Assembly (NCBI RefSeq): GCF_001275135.1
Contig: NZ_LFQU01000003.1
Span: 110,623-174,622, forward strand
Length of the DNA: 64,000 nt
Source: Xylanibacter rarus
GTDB lineage: Bacteria; Bacteroidota; Bacteroidia; Bacteroidales; Bacteroidaceae
Direction: 5' to 3'
Position 1 is the stretch's first letter. Every line of letters starts with the position of its first letter. Under the pieces are notes generated by a model, which made no database searches, was not told the origin of the DNA, and worked only from the letters and a program-made list of their open reading frames with translations. The translations under genes and the position numbers were made by a program. Shown here piece after piece: positions 34,671-43,104 of this stretch.

Positions 34671-34705
34671 TGGCCCTGCAGTCTGTCTTTATCTTTGCGT
34701 TGACT

Positions 34706-35104
34706 TTATGCAATTCCGAGCAGTTCTATCTCAAATATCAATGTTGAGCCGCCCGGTATTCCCGGTTGTGAGAATTTTCCGTAACCCAGTTCTGCCGGTA
34801 TATAAATTTCCCATTTGTCGCCTACGCACATGTATTGCATGGCAATAATCCATCCTTCAATGAGGTCACTCAGTCTGAAAGCCACAGGAGTTCCGCCAAC
34901 ACTTGAGTCGAATGTTTTGCCGTCAATGGTGCGTCCTGTATAGTGTGCCGTTACAATGCTTCGTGGAGTAGGGTGTACGCCGTTGTTGTTTCCAGCCGAA
35001 AGCACTTTGTAATAAACGCCTTTCGGCAGAGCCATTACGCCTTCTTCGCCGGCTTTTGCCTCAAGCCATTCGCGGTTAGCCTTGATATATTCTTTCTTTC
35101 CCAT
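34706..35104 (-). CDS. FKBP-type peptidyl-prolyl isomerase
   Basis: A 132-residue cytoplasmic isomerase with one FKBP domain (about residues 45-131: VTAHYTGRTIDGKTFDSSVG, IEGWIIAMQYMCVGDKWEIY, STLIFEIELLGIA). The active-site aromatic and acidic residues of FKBPs are retained. It lacks a signal peptide, unlike the secreted FKBPs common in this group. Confidence 0.92.
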   Translation of the reverse strand: MGKKEYIKANREWLEAKAGEEGVMALPKGVYYKVLSAGNNNGVHPTPRSIVTAHYTGRTIDGKTFDSSVGGTPVAFRLSDLIEGWIIAMQYMCVGDKWEIYIPAELGYGKFSQPGIPGGSTLIFEIELLGIA

Positions 35105-35288
35105 TCTGTTTTTCTTTGTTTATATAATTTTTTCCGGCTGTAAAGGTAGCTGTTTTTTTTGATTATTCTGTGCCTTTTATATTGCAAACATTTATCTGCT
35201 GCTCATGTTTTGGGCAGACTGGACATTTCGTGCCTGGTATATATAGGATTCGGCTCGGCATTGCAGATTCAAAAAAATGTTTTTTTGT

Positions 35289-35320
35289 TTTGCATTGCTC
35301 TCGCCTTTCACTATATTTGC
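35289..35320 (+). promoter_or_regulatory. Promoter of the Nudix/ADP-ribosylglycohydrolase pair
   Basis: TTTG at 35289-35292, 19 bp, TATATTTGC at 35312-35320. It rules out starts before about 35327. Confidence 0.8.
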
Positions 35321-35345
35321 AACAGAATCAATGCACAAAGACAAT

Positions 35346-36026
35346 ATGGAAAATAAGGTTTATACATATAAGCATCCTCACCCGTCAGTTACGGTTGACT
35401 GTGTCATTTTCGGATTCGATGGCTCCAGTCTCCAGGTGTTGCTTATCGAGCGTGGTGCTGAGCCGTTTAAAGGCTGTTGGGCATTTCCCGGCGGATTTCT
35501 CAATATGGATGAGTCGGCAGCCGAGGGTGCTATGCGCGAACTTGAAGAAGAAACAGGACTGACCGGGGCTTATATGGAGCAGTTTCATACATATAGTGCC
35601 CCTGACCGCGATCCGCGTGAGCGTGTAATAACAATAGCACATTATGCTCTTGTACGCACAAGTGAGGTGCGTCCCGGCGACGATGCTTCAAGGGCGCGGT
35701 GGTTTTCGCTCAACGAGGTGCCGCCTTTGGCCTTCGATCATGCACGTATATTGAAAGATGCCCTTACACGTTTGCGTGAGCGCATCCATTTTCATCCCGT
35801 AGCCTTCGGCCTTCTGCCAAAAGAGTTTACCATGAAGGAGTTGCGCACCCTTTATGAAGCAGTATTTTGTGTTAGCTTTGATCATCGGAGCTTTGGTGGC
35901 AGAATGTTGCGTACAGGCCTTCTTGTTAAGGTTGCGCCTGCATCAGGTCATAAAAGTTCAGTCTATCGCTTTGACGCTGAAAAGTATGAGGAACTCAGGC
36001 GTAACGGCATATTTCCGGAGTTTTAG
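35346..36026 (+). CDS. Nudix hydrolase with NrtR-like winged HTH
   Basis: A 226-residue protein from the ATG at 35346 (MENKVYTYKHPHPSVTVDCV). The Nudix box is complete (GGFLNMDESAAEGAMRELEE, then ETGL), so hydrolysis of an NDP-X such as ADP-ribose is possible. The C-terminal part (about 155-226: PKEFTMKELRTLYEAVFCVS, FGGRMLRTGLL) is a winged HTH as in NrtR, the ADP-ribose-sensing repressor of NAD genes. NrtR repressors often have lost the catalytic box; here it is intact, so it may be enzyme, regulator or both. The ADP-ribosylglycohydrolase gene follows after 48 bp. Confidence 0.82.
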   Translation: MENKVYTYKHPHPSVTVDCVIFGFDGSSLQVLLIERGAEPFKGCWAFPGGFLNMDESAAEGAMRELEEETGLTGAYMEQFHTYSAPDRDPRERVITIAHYALVRTSEVRPGDDASRARWFSLNEVPPLAFDHARILKDALTRLRERIHFHPVAFGLLPKEFTMKELRTLYEAVFCVSFDHRSFGGRMLRTGLLVKVAPASGHKSSVYRFDAEKYEELRRNGIFPEF

Positions 36027-36074
36027 CTGTCGGCAGAGTTTTGCTTGTTATTATCAGATAATAGTTGTTTCGAT

Positions 36075-36869
36075 ATGAAGAATTTATTGTTGAGTGCAGC
36101 CATTGGCGACATTGCCGGCAGTGCTTATGAGAGCAGATATAATAGTACAAAGAACTATGATGCCGTTGAGATGTTTTCTTCTCACGCCCGTTTTACCGAC
36201 GACACAGTATGTACTTTTGCTTGTGCCGAAGCCTTGTTGAACAATCTCGACATGGCCGATAATCTGTGGAAGCGTACCAACGGGCATCCGCATGCTGGCT
36301 ACGGCTACAGGTTCAGGCTTTGGATGGCTTCATCTGTCCATAATCCTTATGGCAGCTATGGCAACGGCAGCGCTATGAGATGCAGTGCTGCCGGATGGCT
36401 TGCCGGAACAGAAGAAGAGTGTGTAGATATGGCACGTCTTACGGCTATGCCCACTCACAATCATCCTGAAGGTATAAAGGGGGCTATGGCAACGGCACTG
36501 GCTGTGTATCATCTCAAGTCGGGACGCGACAAGGCGTATGTCAGGTCTTATGTTCTCGAACATTTCTATCCTGACTGGGCATTAAAAGGTTATGCCGATA
36601 TCCATGATGACTACGTAAACGACACCACCTGTCAGGGCACGGTGCCGGCAGCTCTTATTTGTTTTCTTGAGTCGAAAGATTATGTCGACTGCATCAAGCT
36701 TGCCATTTCTCTCGGCGGCGATGCCGACACTCTTGCAGCCATTGCCGGGCCTATGGCTTATGCCTTCTACAGGTCTATGCCTGACAACTTGCAGGATGAG
36801 GCTTTGGCTATGCTTCCTGAATGGATGCGCCGGGTCAACAGCGATTTCGACGCGGCTGTCTCTTTATAG
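36075..36869 (+). CDS. ADP-ribosylglycohydrolase family protein
   Basis: A 264-residue DraG/ARH-type enzyme from the ATG at 36075 (MKNLLLSAAIGDIAGSAYES). Metal-binding motifs are present: ARFTDDTVCTFACAEALL and SLGGDADTLAAIAGPMAY. It would remove ADP-ribose from a protein, nucleic acid or small molecule. The neighbouring Nudix/NrtR-like protein could process or sense the ADP-ribose released. The stop codon lies inside a GACGCGGCT/AGCCGCGTC hairpin. Confidence 0.85.
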   Translation: MKNLLLSAAIGDIAGSAYESRYNSTKNYDAVEMFSSHARFTDDTVCTFACAEALLNNLDMADNLWKRTNGHPHAGYGYRFRLWMASSVHNPYGSYGNGSAMRCSAAGWLAGTEEECVDMARLTAMPTHNHPEGIKGAMATALAVYHLKSGRDKAYVRSYVLEHFYPDWALKGYADIHDDYVNDTTCQGTVPAALICFLESKDYVDCIKLAISLGGDADTLAAIAGPMAYAFYRSMPDNLQDEALAMLPEWMRRVNSDFDAAVSL

Positions 36870-36876
36870 CCGCGTC
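36849..36876. terminator. Hairpin overlapping the glycohydrolase stop codon
   Basis: GACGCGGCT (36849-36857) pairs with AGCCGCGTC (36868-36876). The T tract is weak (TTGTCC). It probably separates this gene from the converging phosphatase gene. Confidence 0.6.
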
Positions 36877-36920
36877 TTGTCCGTGCCGCTCAGGTCTTTA
36901 TGCCTTCGCGTGCGTGCCTG

Positions 36921-37709
36921 TCAGTTTGTGCTTCTGGTCTTTTCTGCCACGATGTCTGCCATCTGTTTATGGTTGGCTGCGTTGTTGGCTGCTATGACAC
37001 CGCCCTTTTGCGTCAGTTTTACAGGCGATCCGTCTGTGGCTGTTATTGTGCCTCCGGCTTCAGTCACAATTAGTGAGGCTGCAGCATAGTCCCATGGGCT
37101 GAGCAGATATTCAAAGTAGAGTTCGCAGCGGCCCATTGCCAGATAGCACAGTTCCGGGGCGCAAGCGCCGAAGCGCCTTATGTCGTTGCAGCGGCCAAAG
37201 GCTTCAACTATAATGTCAGAGCACATCTGTGCATACTCTTTGTGGTAGACGGGCAGGGCTGTGCATAGCAGCGAGTTCTCAAACGGACGGTCTGACACGT
37301 GTATCTGTCGTCCGTTCAGAAAAGCCCCTTTGCCTTGCTCGGCATAAAACATTTCTCCTGTCATCGGTATATACACCACGCCCATAGCCATGTCTTCATT
37401 GTGCTTCAGGCCTACGCATATTGCGCATTGCGCTATGCCGCGGCTATAGTTTGCCGTGCCGTCAATTGGGTCTATTATCCATGTGTATTCGTGCGATGTG
37501 TCCCACATGTCTTCTTCTTCACACAGAAATCCGCTGTCAGGCATCAGTTCTTTCAGTCTGCCGCACAGGAAGTCCTGCACAGCCACATCTGATGATGTCA
37601 CGATGTTGGCAAATCCTTCTTTTTCTGATATTTCGAAGGCATCGGTCTGCATCAGTCCCGCAGCCTCCTTAACTATGTCTATAATTTGCTGTAACGATGG
37701 AGTGTTCAT
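36921..37709 (-). CDS. Inositol monophosphatase family protein
   Basis: A 262-residue Mg-dependent phosphatase. The metal-binding motifs are LCEEEDMW, WIIDPIDGTANYSRG and SPWDYAAASLIVTEAGG. SuhB, CysQ and histidinol phosphatase belong to the same fold; the substrate cannot be told. Monocistronic. Confidence 0.88.
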   Translation of the reverse strand: MNTPSLQQIIDIVKEAAGLMQTDAFEISEKEGFANIVTSSDVAVQDFLCGRLKELMPDSGFLCEEEDMWDTSHEYTWIIDPIDGTANYSRGIAQCAICVGLKHNEDMAMGVVYIPMTGEMFYAEQGKGAFLNGRQIHVSDRPFENSLLCTALPVYHKEYAQMCSDIIVEAFGRCNDIRRFGACAPELCYLAMGRCELYFEYLLSPWDYAAASLIVTEAGGTITATDGSPVKLTQKGGVIAANNAANHKQMADIVAEKTRSTN

Positions 37710-38447
37710 ATTCTGTTCTGTTAATATGTTGTTGATTCCGGCTTCAGCCGTTCAACTTGCAAAATTATTAAATTTACGCTCATTTGTCGTCATATTTTCA
37801 TATTTTATACTTTTTTCTTGTTTGATTATAATGACCTGTTGCTGTTTCTGTAGTCTTGTTTCGGTGTATCGGTTTTTCTGTTACTTTATTCTTTTGTTTT
37901 AGACCTTATTATTATTGTCATAACAGGTTCATGGGCAAAGTATAAAAAGTCAACGTTATTTTCTTGAATTCCTTTTAAACCCAAATCTGTTATTATGATT
38001 CGGTCTGTATTTTTGCTTTATATTGAGCGGCTTTTTGTTGGATTTTTGCAGGCATAGCGGGCCATGTCAAGAAAAAGCGAACAAAAAGACGCCAATAGAA
38101 ACAAAAGGCGGGCTGAAAGCATCAATGCATAAAATTGATAAAGTTATATGCGGTCTGATAACCGATTGAGGGTAAATCTTGCGAAATAGTTTCTCTTAAT
38201 CCTATATAGTGTTCTAATTTTTGTATCTCATCTTCCGTTTAGGTAGACAGAAAATATCTTTACATTAACCCTTTCAGCTGATATCTGAAAGTGAAAAGTT
38301 TTAATATTAATAAATTGAAATATATGTCTATATGGCTTAATTTATAAAGCGAAATGATATTTAATTGTAATAATTCATTGCGGTTTGTTTTATTTTGTCT
38401 ATATTTGACAAATATAATCATATAAATTCTTATAAAATAATTTAACT
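37710..38447. other. Gene-free spacer before the GLUG protein gene
   Basis: About 740 bp of AT-rich DNA with no credible gene. At the right end TTG (38378-38380), 19 bp, then TATATTTGA (38400-38408) form a probable promoter for the gene at 38448. No repeat or RNA recognised. Confidence 0.5.
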
Positions 38448-39899
38448 ATGAAAAAAACTTTACTTTTATTTTGCTTAGGACTGTCTATGCAGAGTCTGAC
38501 AGCTTCAGCGTCTTATTCGTTCGACAAAAGTGTCAATCATGTATCTGCTGTTGCCGACGGGACACAATGGACAGATTTCGCTGCTTCAAGTTTTGAAGGT
38601 GGCGAGGGTACGGCTGAATCGCCTTATCTGATAAAAACTCCGGAGCAGCTTGCTAAACTGGCTAAAGATGTTTACGACGGTACTTCTGTATACGAAAATA
38701 CATATTTCAAACTGGTTGCTGATATTGATTTGGCAGGTCACGACTGGTTCCCTATCGGATACAACTGTTCTGTTGGTGAGGAAAATGTAAGAGTTGCTTT
38801 CAGCGGAAAAGTAGACGGCGACGGCCATAAAATTACTAATCTGACCATTCCTGGTTTGACTGACTATAAGTCAATGGGTATGTTTGGATGCACTGATCCG
38901 GGCTTTGAGTTGAGAAACCTGACAATTGAGAGCGGTTCGATTACGGGCGATATGGTTGTTGGTCCGTTTGTAGGCTCAAACAGCGGTATCATTGAGAATT
39001 GTGTCAACAAGGTTGACATATCATGTGTTTACTATTATGCCGGCGGTATCGTTGGTTCTAATTACAGAGAAGGCGTCATCAGACAGTGCGTTAATTATGG
39101 AGATATTACAGCCGGAAGCGAAGGCGGAAACGGTATGTCAGCAGGAGGTGTTGCCGGTACATGCTACAGCCTGATTGAAGAATGTGCAAACTTCGGTGAT
39201 GTTAAAGCTATGACAAATGGTGCAGGCGGCGTTATCGGACTGCTTGAGGGTGGCGTTATACGCAACTGTATTAATACCGGTAAAGTGAGTGGTCCGGAGC
39301 GTCTCGGCGGTATCATTGGTGATGCCTTAGGCCGTGGAGACAACTGTGAATTATACAACTGCTATAATGTCGGTGCAATAGATGGCAACTCTACTTTAGG
39401 CGGTATCATTGGTCTTGCCATGTTCCAGAATTTTAACACGCTTAAGATGCACGACATGTATTTCAGCTCTGATGTGTTTGCCGGTTCTTCATGCGGTGAA
39501 GTTACCGATATTTTTGGTGCCTTCGAAATAACAAATGCTCCTGTCATGACTTCTGAGCAGATGAAGGCTGAAGATTTTGTTACTACGCTCAACAACGGTA
39601 GCGGCAGCGAAGATAAGATATGGGCTGCTGATACAAAGAACATAAACAACGGTTTCCCGATTTTGAGCTTCATGGAGTCTATCGGCACCGGAATTGCAAG
39701 CCCTGCGTTTAATGACAATATCAATGTCTATGCTGCTGACAACAGAATTGTTGTTGAGGGTGCAGACGGAGAGATGATGCAGGTATACACCGTTGGCGGA
39801 CAGATGGTTTATAGCGGCAAGGCATCTGACATAAGCTCTGAGCCGGGTCTGTTTATTGTTCGCATCAACAATAATTCATATAAAGTGCTTGTTAAATAA
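38448..39899 (+). CDS. Secreted GLUG-repeat protein with type IX-like sorting tail
   Basis: A 483-residue exported protein. A signal peptide (MKKTLLLFCLGLSMQSLTAS) comes first. The region around 55-90 (AESPYLIKTPEQLAKLAKDV) starts a right-handed beta-helix built of GLUG-type repeats (GPFVGSNSGIIENCVNKVDI, AGGIVGSNYREGVIRQCVNY, GGVAGTCYSLIEECANFGDV, GGVIGLLEGGVIRNCINTGK, GGIIGDALGRGDNCELYNCY). The last 70 residues (MQVYTVGGQMVYSGKASDIS ... GLFIVRINNNSYKVLVK) fit a sorting domain of the type IX secretion system. It is probably a surface adhesin or glycan-associated protein. It has its own promoter and terminator. Confidence 0.8.
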   Translation: MKKTLLLFCLGLSMQSLTASASYSFDKSVNHVSAVADGTQWTDFAASSFEGGEGTAESPYLIKTPEQLAKLAKDVYDGTSVYENTYFKLVADIDLAGHDWFPIGYNCSVGEENVRVAFSGKVDGDGHKITNLTIPGLTDYKSMGMFGCTDPGFELRNLTIESGSITGDMVVGPFVGSNSGIIENCVNKVDISCVYYYAGGIVGSNYREGVIRQCVNYGDITAGSEGGNGMSAGGVAGTCYSLIEECANFGDVKAMTNGAGGVIGLLEGGVIRNCINTGKVSGPERLGGIIGDALGRGDNCELYNCYNVGAIDGNSTLGGIIGLAMFQNFNTLKMHDMYFSSDVFAGSSCGEVTDIFGAFEITNAPVMTSEQMKAEDFVTTLNNGSGSEDKIWAADTKNINNGFPILSFMESIGTGIASPAFNDNINVYAADNRIVVEGADGEMMQVYTVGGQMVYSGKASDISSEPGLFIVRINNNSYKVLVK

Positions 39900-39967
39900 A
39901 GCGCAGTGATAATATTGTAAACCAAGTATGCGGACGGATGGCCGGTTTAGGATTAAACATATAGCAG

Positions 39968-40011
39968 CAGAACACGGAACCAATAAAAACTGTTCCGTGT
40001 TCTGTTTTTTT
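39968..40011 (+). terminator. Terminator after the GLUG protein gene
   Basis: Perfect 13-bp arms, CAGAACACGGAAC (39968-39980) and GTTCCGTGTTCTG (39992-40004), then seven Ts. Confidence 0.92.
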
Positions 40012-40024
40012 GTTAGGTCGTTTA

Positions 40025-40198
40025 TTAATCTGACATCCGATTTATGATGTCTAAAAGATTAAGGTTCAACCATCTTTCGTCATTGCTTTCGCTAAACGTC
40101 ATAGTCAACACCGTCATTACTGCAGCCGTATAGACAACTAATGCCAGGATTTTGTGTCTTCTGATAAAGAGAATCAATTCTTCAGTAAAATCTTTCAT
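40025..40198 (-). CDS. Small single-span membrane protein
   Basis: A 57-residue frame from an ATG at 40198 (MKDFTEELILFIRRHKILAL). One membrane segment (ILALVVYTAAVMTVLTMTF) is flanked by a basic N-terminal side and an acidic C-terminal tail. No family recognised. Support is modest: a clean positive-inside layout and a start codon in a gap. The upstream ATG at 40243 would add a Cys-rich piece and is less likely. Confidence 0.4.
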   Translation of the reverse strand: MKDFTEELILFIRRHKILALVVYTAAVMTVLTMTFSESNDERWLNLNLLDIINRMSD

Positions 40199-41007
40199 AT
40201 AATATGGGTTAAATACGCAGCAAATATAGTCTGTTTTGTTCATATTGCCAAATCCTCTTTTGTCGTGTCGTTGTCCGATGCTGTTCGGCGTAAAGGCATT
40301 TCAGGCGTTTTCAAAGAGCTTAAAGCCTTATTTTTTACTTTGTTTTAAATAGGCATTGATTATCTGATAGTTACGTCGCTTGCTGTTATGTTGCGGCGTA
40401 ACTTATATGCCGTCATTATTTTTATGATTTATTAACTCTTCCTTTTCTCCTTTTGACTGTATAGGCCGGTTTTTGTTGCCTGCATTTTTAGTCCATTTTT
40501 GTTTAGCTGTTTGCGCCATATCCCGACGCATCAGTTTTGCCATTAAAACTCATTTGTTTGTGCCTAAAAACTCAGTCACTTTTGCATCAAAAGTGGCCGA
40601 GTTACGACTCAAAAACAATAGGCTAATGATTTGAAACCTATGCGTATTGTTTTGCTTACGGTCTGTGCTAAATTGATCTTCATTTCTCTTGTTTGTTAAC
40701 GAAAAGTATATGTTCTTGTTTCAATTTTTTGTGCCTTAAAATGATTGAGGAGGGTGGATGATTTGATATGCTGGATTAGTTTGTATAATGAATTAGTTTT
40801 CTTTGTTCGATTATTCCTTGGAATAATAATATTGTGTTTTGAATTTTATCTCGATAAATTTTTGTATTTTTGTATTTTGAAATAAGGACATTATGAATGT
40901 TTTGGTATATTCTGTTTTTAGTTATATAAAAACTGATTATATGTTGTTTGATTTTAATAGAACAATATTGGTACAAGCCTGATAAAGGCCATTAATGTGT
41001 AATGATT
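40199..41007. other. Gene-free spacer with a palindrome
   Basis: About 800 bp without a credible gene. CACTTTTG/CAAAAGTG (40577-40595, loop CAT) resembles the palindrome at 29067-29085. From about 40735 the DNA becomes markedly AT-rich up to 43.1 kb. Confidence 0.45.
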
Positions 41008-41682
41008 ATGGAGAAAAATGATTCTGGTTTTGTTTATATATTAACCAATCCAAGTTTTAGAGAAGATTGGGTAAAGATTGGTAAAAGTTCACGTCCTGTA
41101 GATGTTCGGAGTAAAGAGCTTGACAATACTGCTGTGCCTTTACCTTTTGAAATTTATGCAACTCTCAAGACTAGTAAATATGCTAAAGTTGAGAAACAGA
41201 TACATAAACAAATTGACCGCTTGACAGATTTAAGGATAAGACAGAATCGTGAATTCTTTAATATTGCACCGTCTGTTGCTTTAGATATTATGCGTGATAT
41301 TGCTGATTTGCTTGATGATGCTGAATTGTATGTGTACGTTGACGGCAAGCCAGTGATTAGTAAGAGTAAGGATGAGGATAAGAAGATTGAGGCTGAGTCG
41401 AAAGAAAAACAACGTAAGGCACCAAAGCCACCATTTAAGTTTCATATGATTGGCCTTAATGTAGGCGACACTATAATTTTTGATGCTCTTCAACTTCCTG
41501 TAAGAATAGCCAGCGATGATAAGATTGAGTATGAAGGACGGTTGTACAGTTTATCAGCTTTTACTGCAAACTTTTTGCCAGAAGAAAAACAAAACTCATC
41601 CGGTGCATATCAAGGTCCGAAATATTTTAGCTATAATGGCAAAATATTAAGTGACTTGAGAAATGAAAAGGAGGATTATTAA
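41008..41682 (+). CDS. GIY-YIG nuclease family protein with C-terminal RAMA-like domain
   Basis: A 224-residue protein from ATG 41008 (or 41002). The N-terminal GIY-YIG/T5orf172 domain (about 1-95) shows FVYILTNPSFREDWVKIGKS, the Arg of VDVRSKEL and the Glu of VEKQIHKQI. A charged linker (KSKDEDKKIEAESKEKQRK) leads to a C-terminal domain (about 140-222: GLNVGDTIIFDALQLPVRIA ... YFSYNGKILSDLR) that resembles RAMA/DUF4357-type domains thought to read modified DNA. It could be a small defence or repair nuclease. No partner gene is present. It lies in an AT-rich patch suggesting transfer. Confidence 0.72.
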   Translation: MEKNDSGFVYILTNPSFREDWVKIGKSSRPVDVRSKELDNTAVPLPFEIYATLKTSKYAKVEKQIHKQIDRLTDLRIRQNREFFNIAPSVALDIMRDIADLLDDAELYVYVDGKPVISKSKDEDKKIEAESKEKQRKAPKPPFKFHMIGLNVGDTIIFDALQLPVRIASDDKIEYEGRLYSLSAFTANFLPEEKQNSSGAYQGPKYFSYNGKILSDLRNEKEDY

Positions 41683-41984
41683 AATAAAAGTATAATATAT
41701 ACGTTTAAAGCTAAAGCTTTTGGAGCTACTTATTAATGTATTCTTCTCAGAAAAATTTGCTGTAAGTACTTCAAAAGTAATAATAAAAATAGGAATACTG
41801 TTTTTAATGGTATTGCAATTTTATAAGTATGAAACCTTAAAAGCAGATAATCCATAAGAACATATCTATTTTTGAGATTTCATACGTAATTAAATATTTT
41901 AGAGGATTGCAGTTAGTTTCAATAATCATTTATATGGTTCCTTCTGCATTATAAATAATATGACGATATAATTTTATTACTGAA
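41683..41984. other. AT-rich spacer
   Basis: About 300 bp between the converging GIY-YIG and lipoprotein genes. No gene, repeat or clear terminator seen. Confidence 0.5.
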
Positions 41985-42680
41985 TTAAAATTTAGTATTA
42001 GGCAATTCCACATCATCTTTCTCATTCTGAGGACGATATTTATCTGCAATTTCAGAAAAATCGTCAGGCTCAATCTCCATGTCAGTTATGCGGCTACATA
42101 GTTCTGGATCATCAGACAGATATTCAACCAATTCTTTACGCAATAAGTCTTTATTTCCTTTATATGTTCCAATAACTATAGCTGTATCATCATCTTTTTT
42201 ACGTGCCAGATATTGAATTAGGCCACCGCCTCCAACAGCTATCTTAAATACACCTTTAGAGTTTATGCTGTATTTGTAACCAAGAATATAAAATTCAACG
42301 TATCGACCTTTTGCCTCAAGGCACATCCATGAAGGGTCAACTTTTTTTCTTTTCTTTGTTGAGAAATATAAACCTGTATAATATGGATGGCATACAAGGT
42401 ATGTAACATTGTCCGGGTTGGTTTTCTTCCATACTCCCATAATATATACATCAGTGCTTTTCAATTTTACCTTTTGTCCTTCAGTTGTCTTGATTCTGAT
42501 TTTCTTAGTTGGAGAATGTGGCATTTTAACTCTGCCGACATATTCAGTTCCGTCATTCATTATGATACGTCCTTCTTCTCTGTCAGTAGCATCTTTAATC
42601 AAACTATAGGTATTACATCCGCTGAAAAGAAAAATCGTTGCTGATAATAAGGTTAAGATAGGTTTTGGTAGCTTTTTCAT
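41985..42680 (-). CDS. Predicted lipoprotein of unknown function
   Basis: A 231-residue protein. The lipoprotein signal is MKKLPKPILTLLSATIFLFS followed by GC, so it is probably lipidated at Cys21 and held in the periplasm or outer membrane. It then has a small beta-rich part (GRIIMNDGTEYVGRVKMPHS, KLKSTDVYIMGVWKK) and an acidic C-terminus (DMEIEPDDFSEIADKYRPQN). No family recognised. It lies in the same AT-rich patch as the GIY-YIG gene and is transcribed towards it. Confidence 0.7.
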   Translation of the reverse strand: MKKLPKPILTLLSATIFLFSGCNTYSLIKDATDREEGRIIMNDGTEYVGRVKMPHSPTKKIRIKTTEGQKVKLKSTDVYIMGVWKKTNPDNVTYLVCHPYYTGLYFSTKKRKKVDPSWMCLEAKGRYVEFYILGYKYSINSKGVFKIAVGGGGLIQYLARKKDDDTAIVIGTYKGNKDLLRKELVEYLSDDPELCSRITDMEIEPDDFSEIADKYRPQNEKDDVELPNTKF

Positions 42681-43104
42681 ATGCAGAATTTTAAAATTTG
42701 TATATATATCCTTTTATTTTTACAAAAATAATGTTTTTTAATATATAAGCAATATTATATATTATTTTTTCTCAGTTGTATTCTACAAATTTTAATTTTA
42801 TTGCCTGTTTATGTTATATTATGATAGACAACGTATCAATAAGTGGAAAAATTAATATAATTCAGTTTCAATCTGTGTATATGTATTGATAAAATATAAA
42901 GATTAAATAATACGTGTGATTCTCTAAGCCCTAAAAGTAATAAAAAATTTTCATTTTGTTGTATAGTTTTTTCGTATCTTTGTACTTTTGTAGGTACGGC
43001 ACTATATTTATGTATTAGGCAATTTAAAGTGGTTTTATTTTGAAATCTATAAAATTATAGTATTACCTTTAATGTGCTTTAGATAAAAGAAGTAGGAAAA
43101 ATAG
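42681..43104. other. AT-rich spacer with the recQ promoter
   Basis: About 420 bp without a gene. TATCTTTGT at 42975-42983 fits a -7 box for recQ, giving a leader of about 115 nt. Nothing else recognised. Confidence 0.5.
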
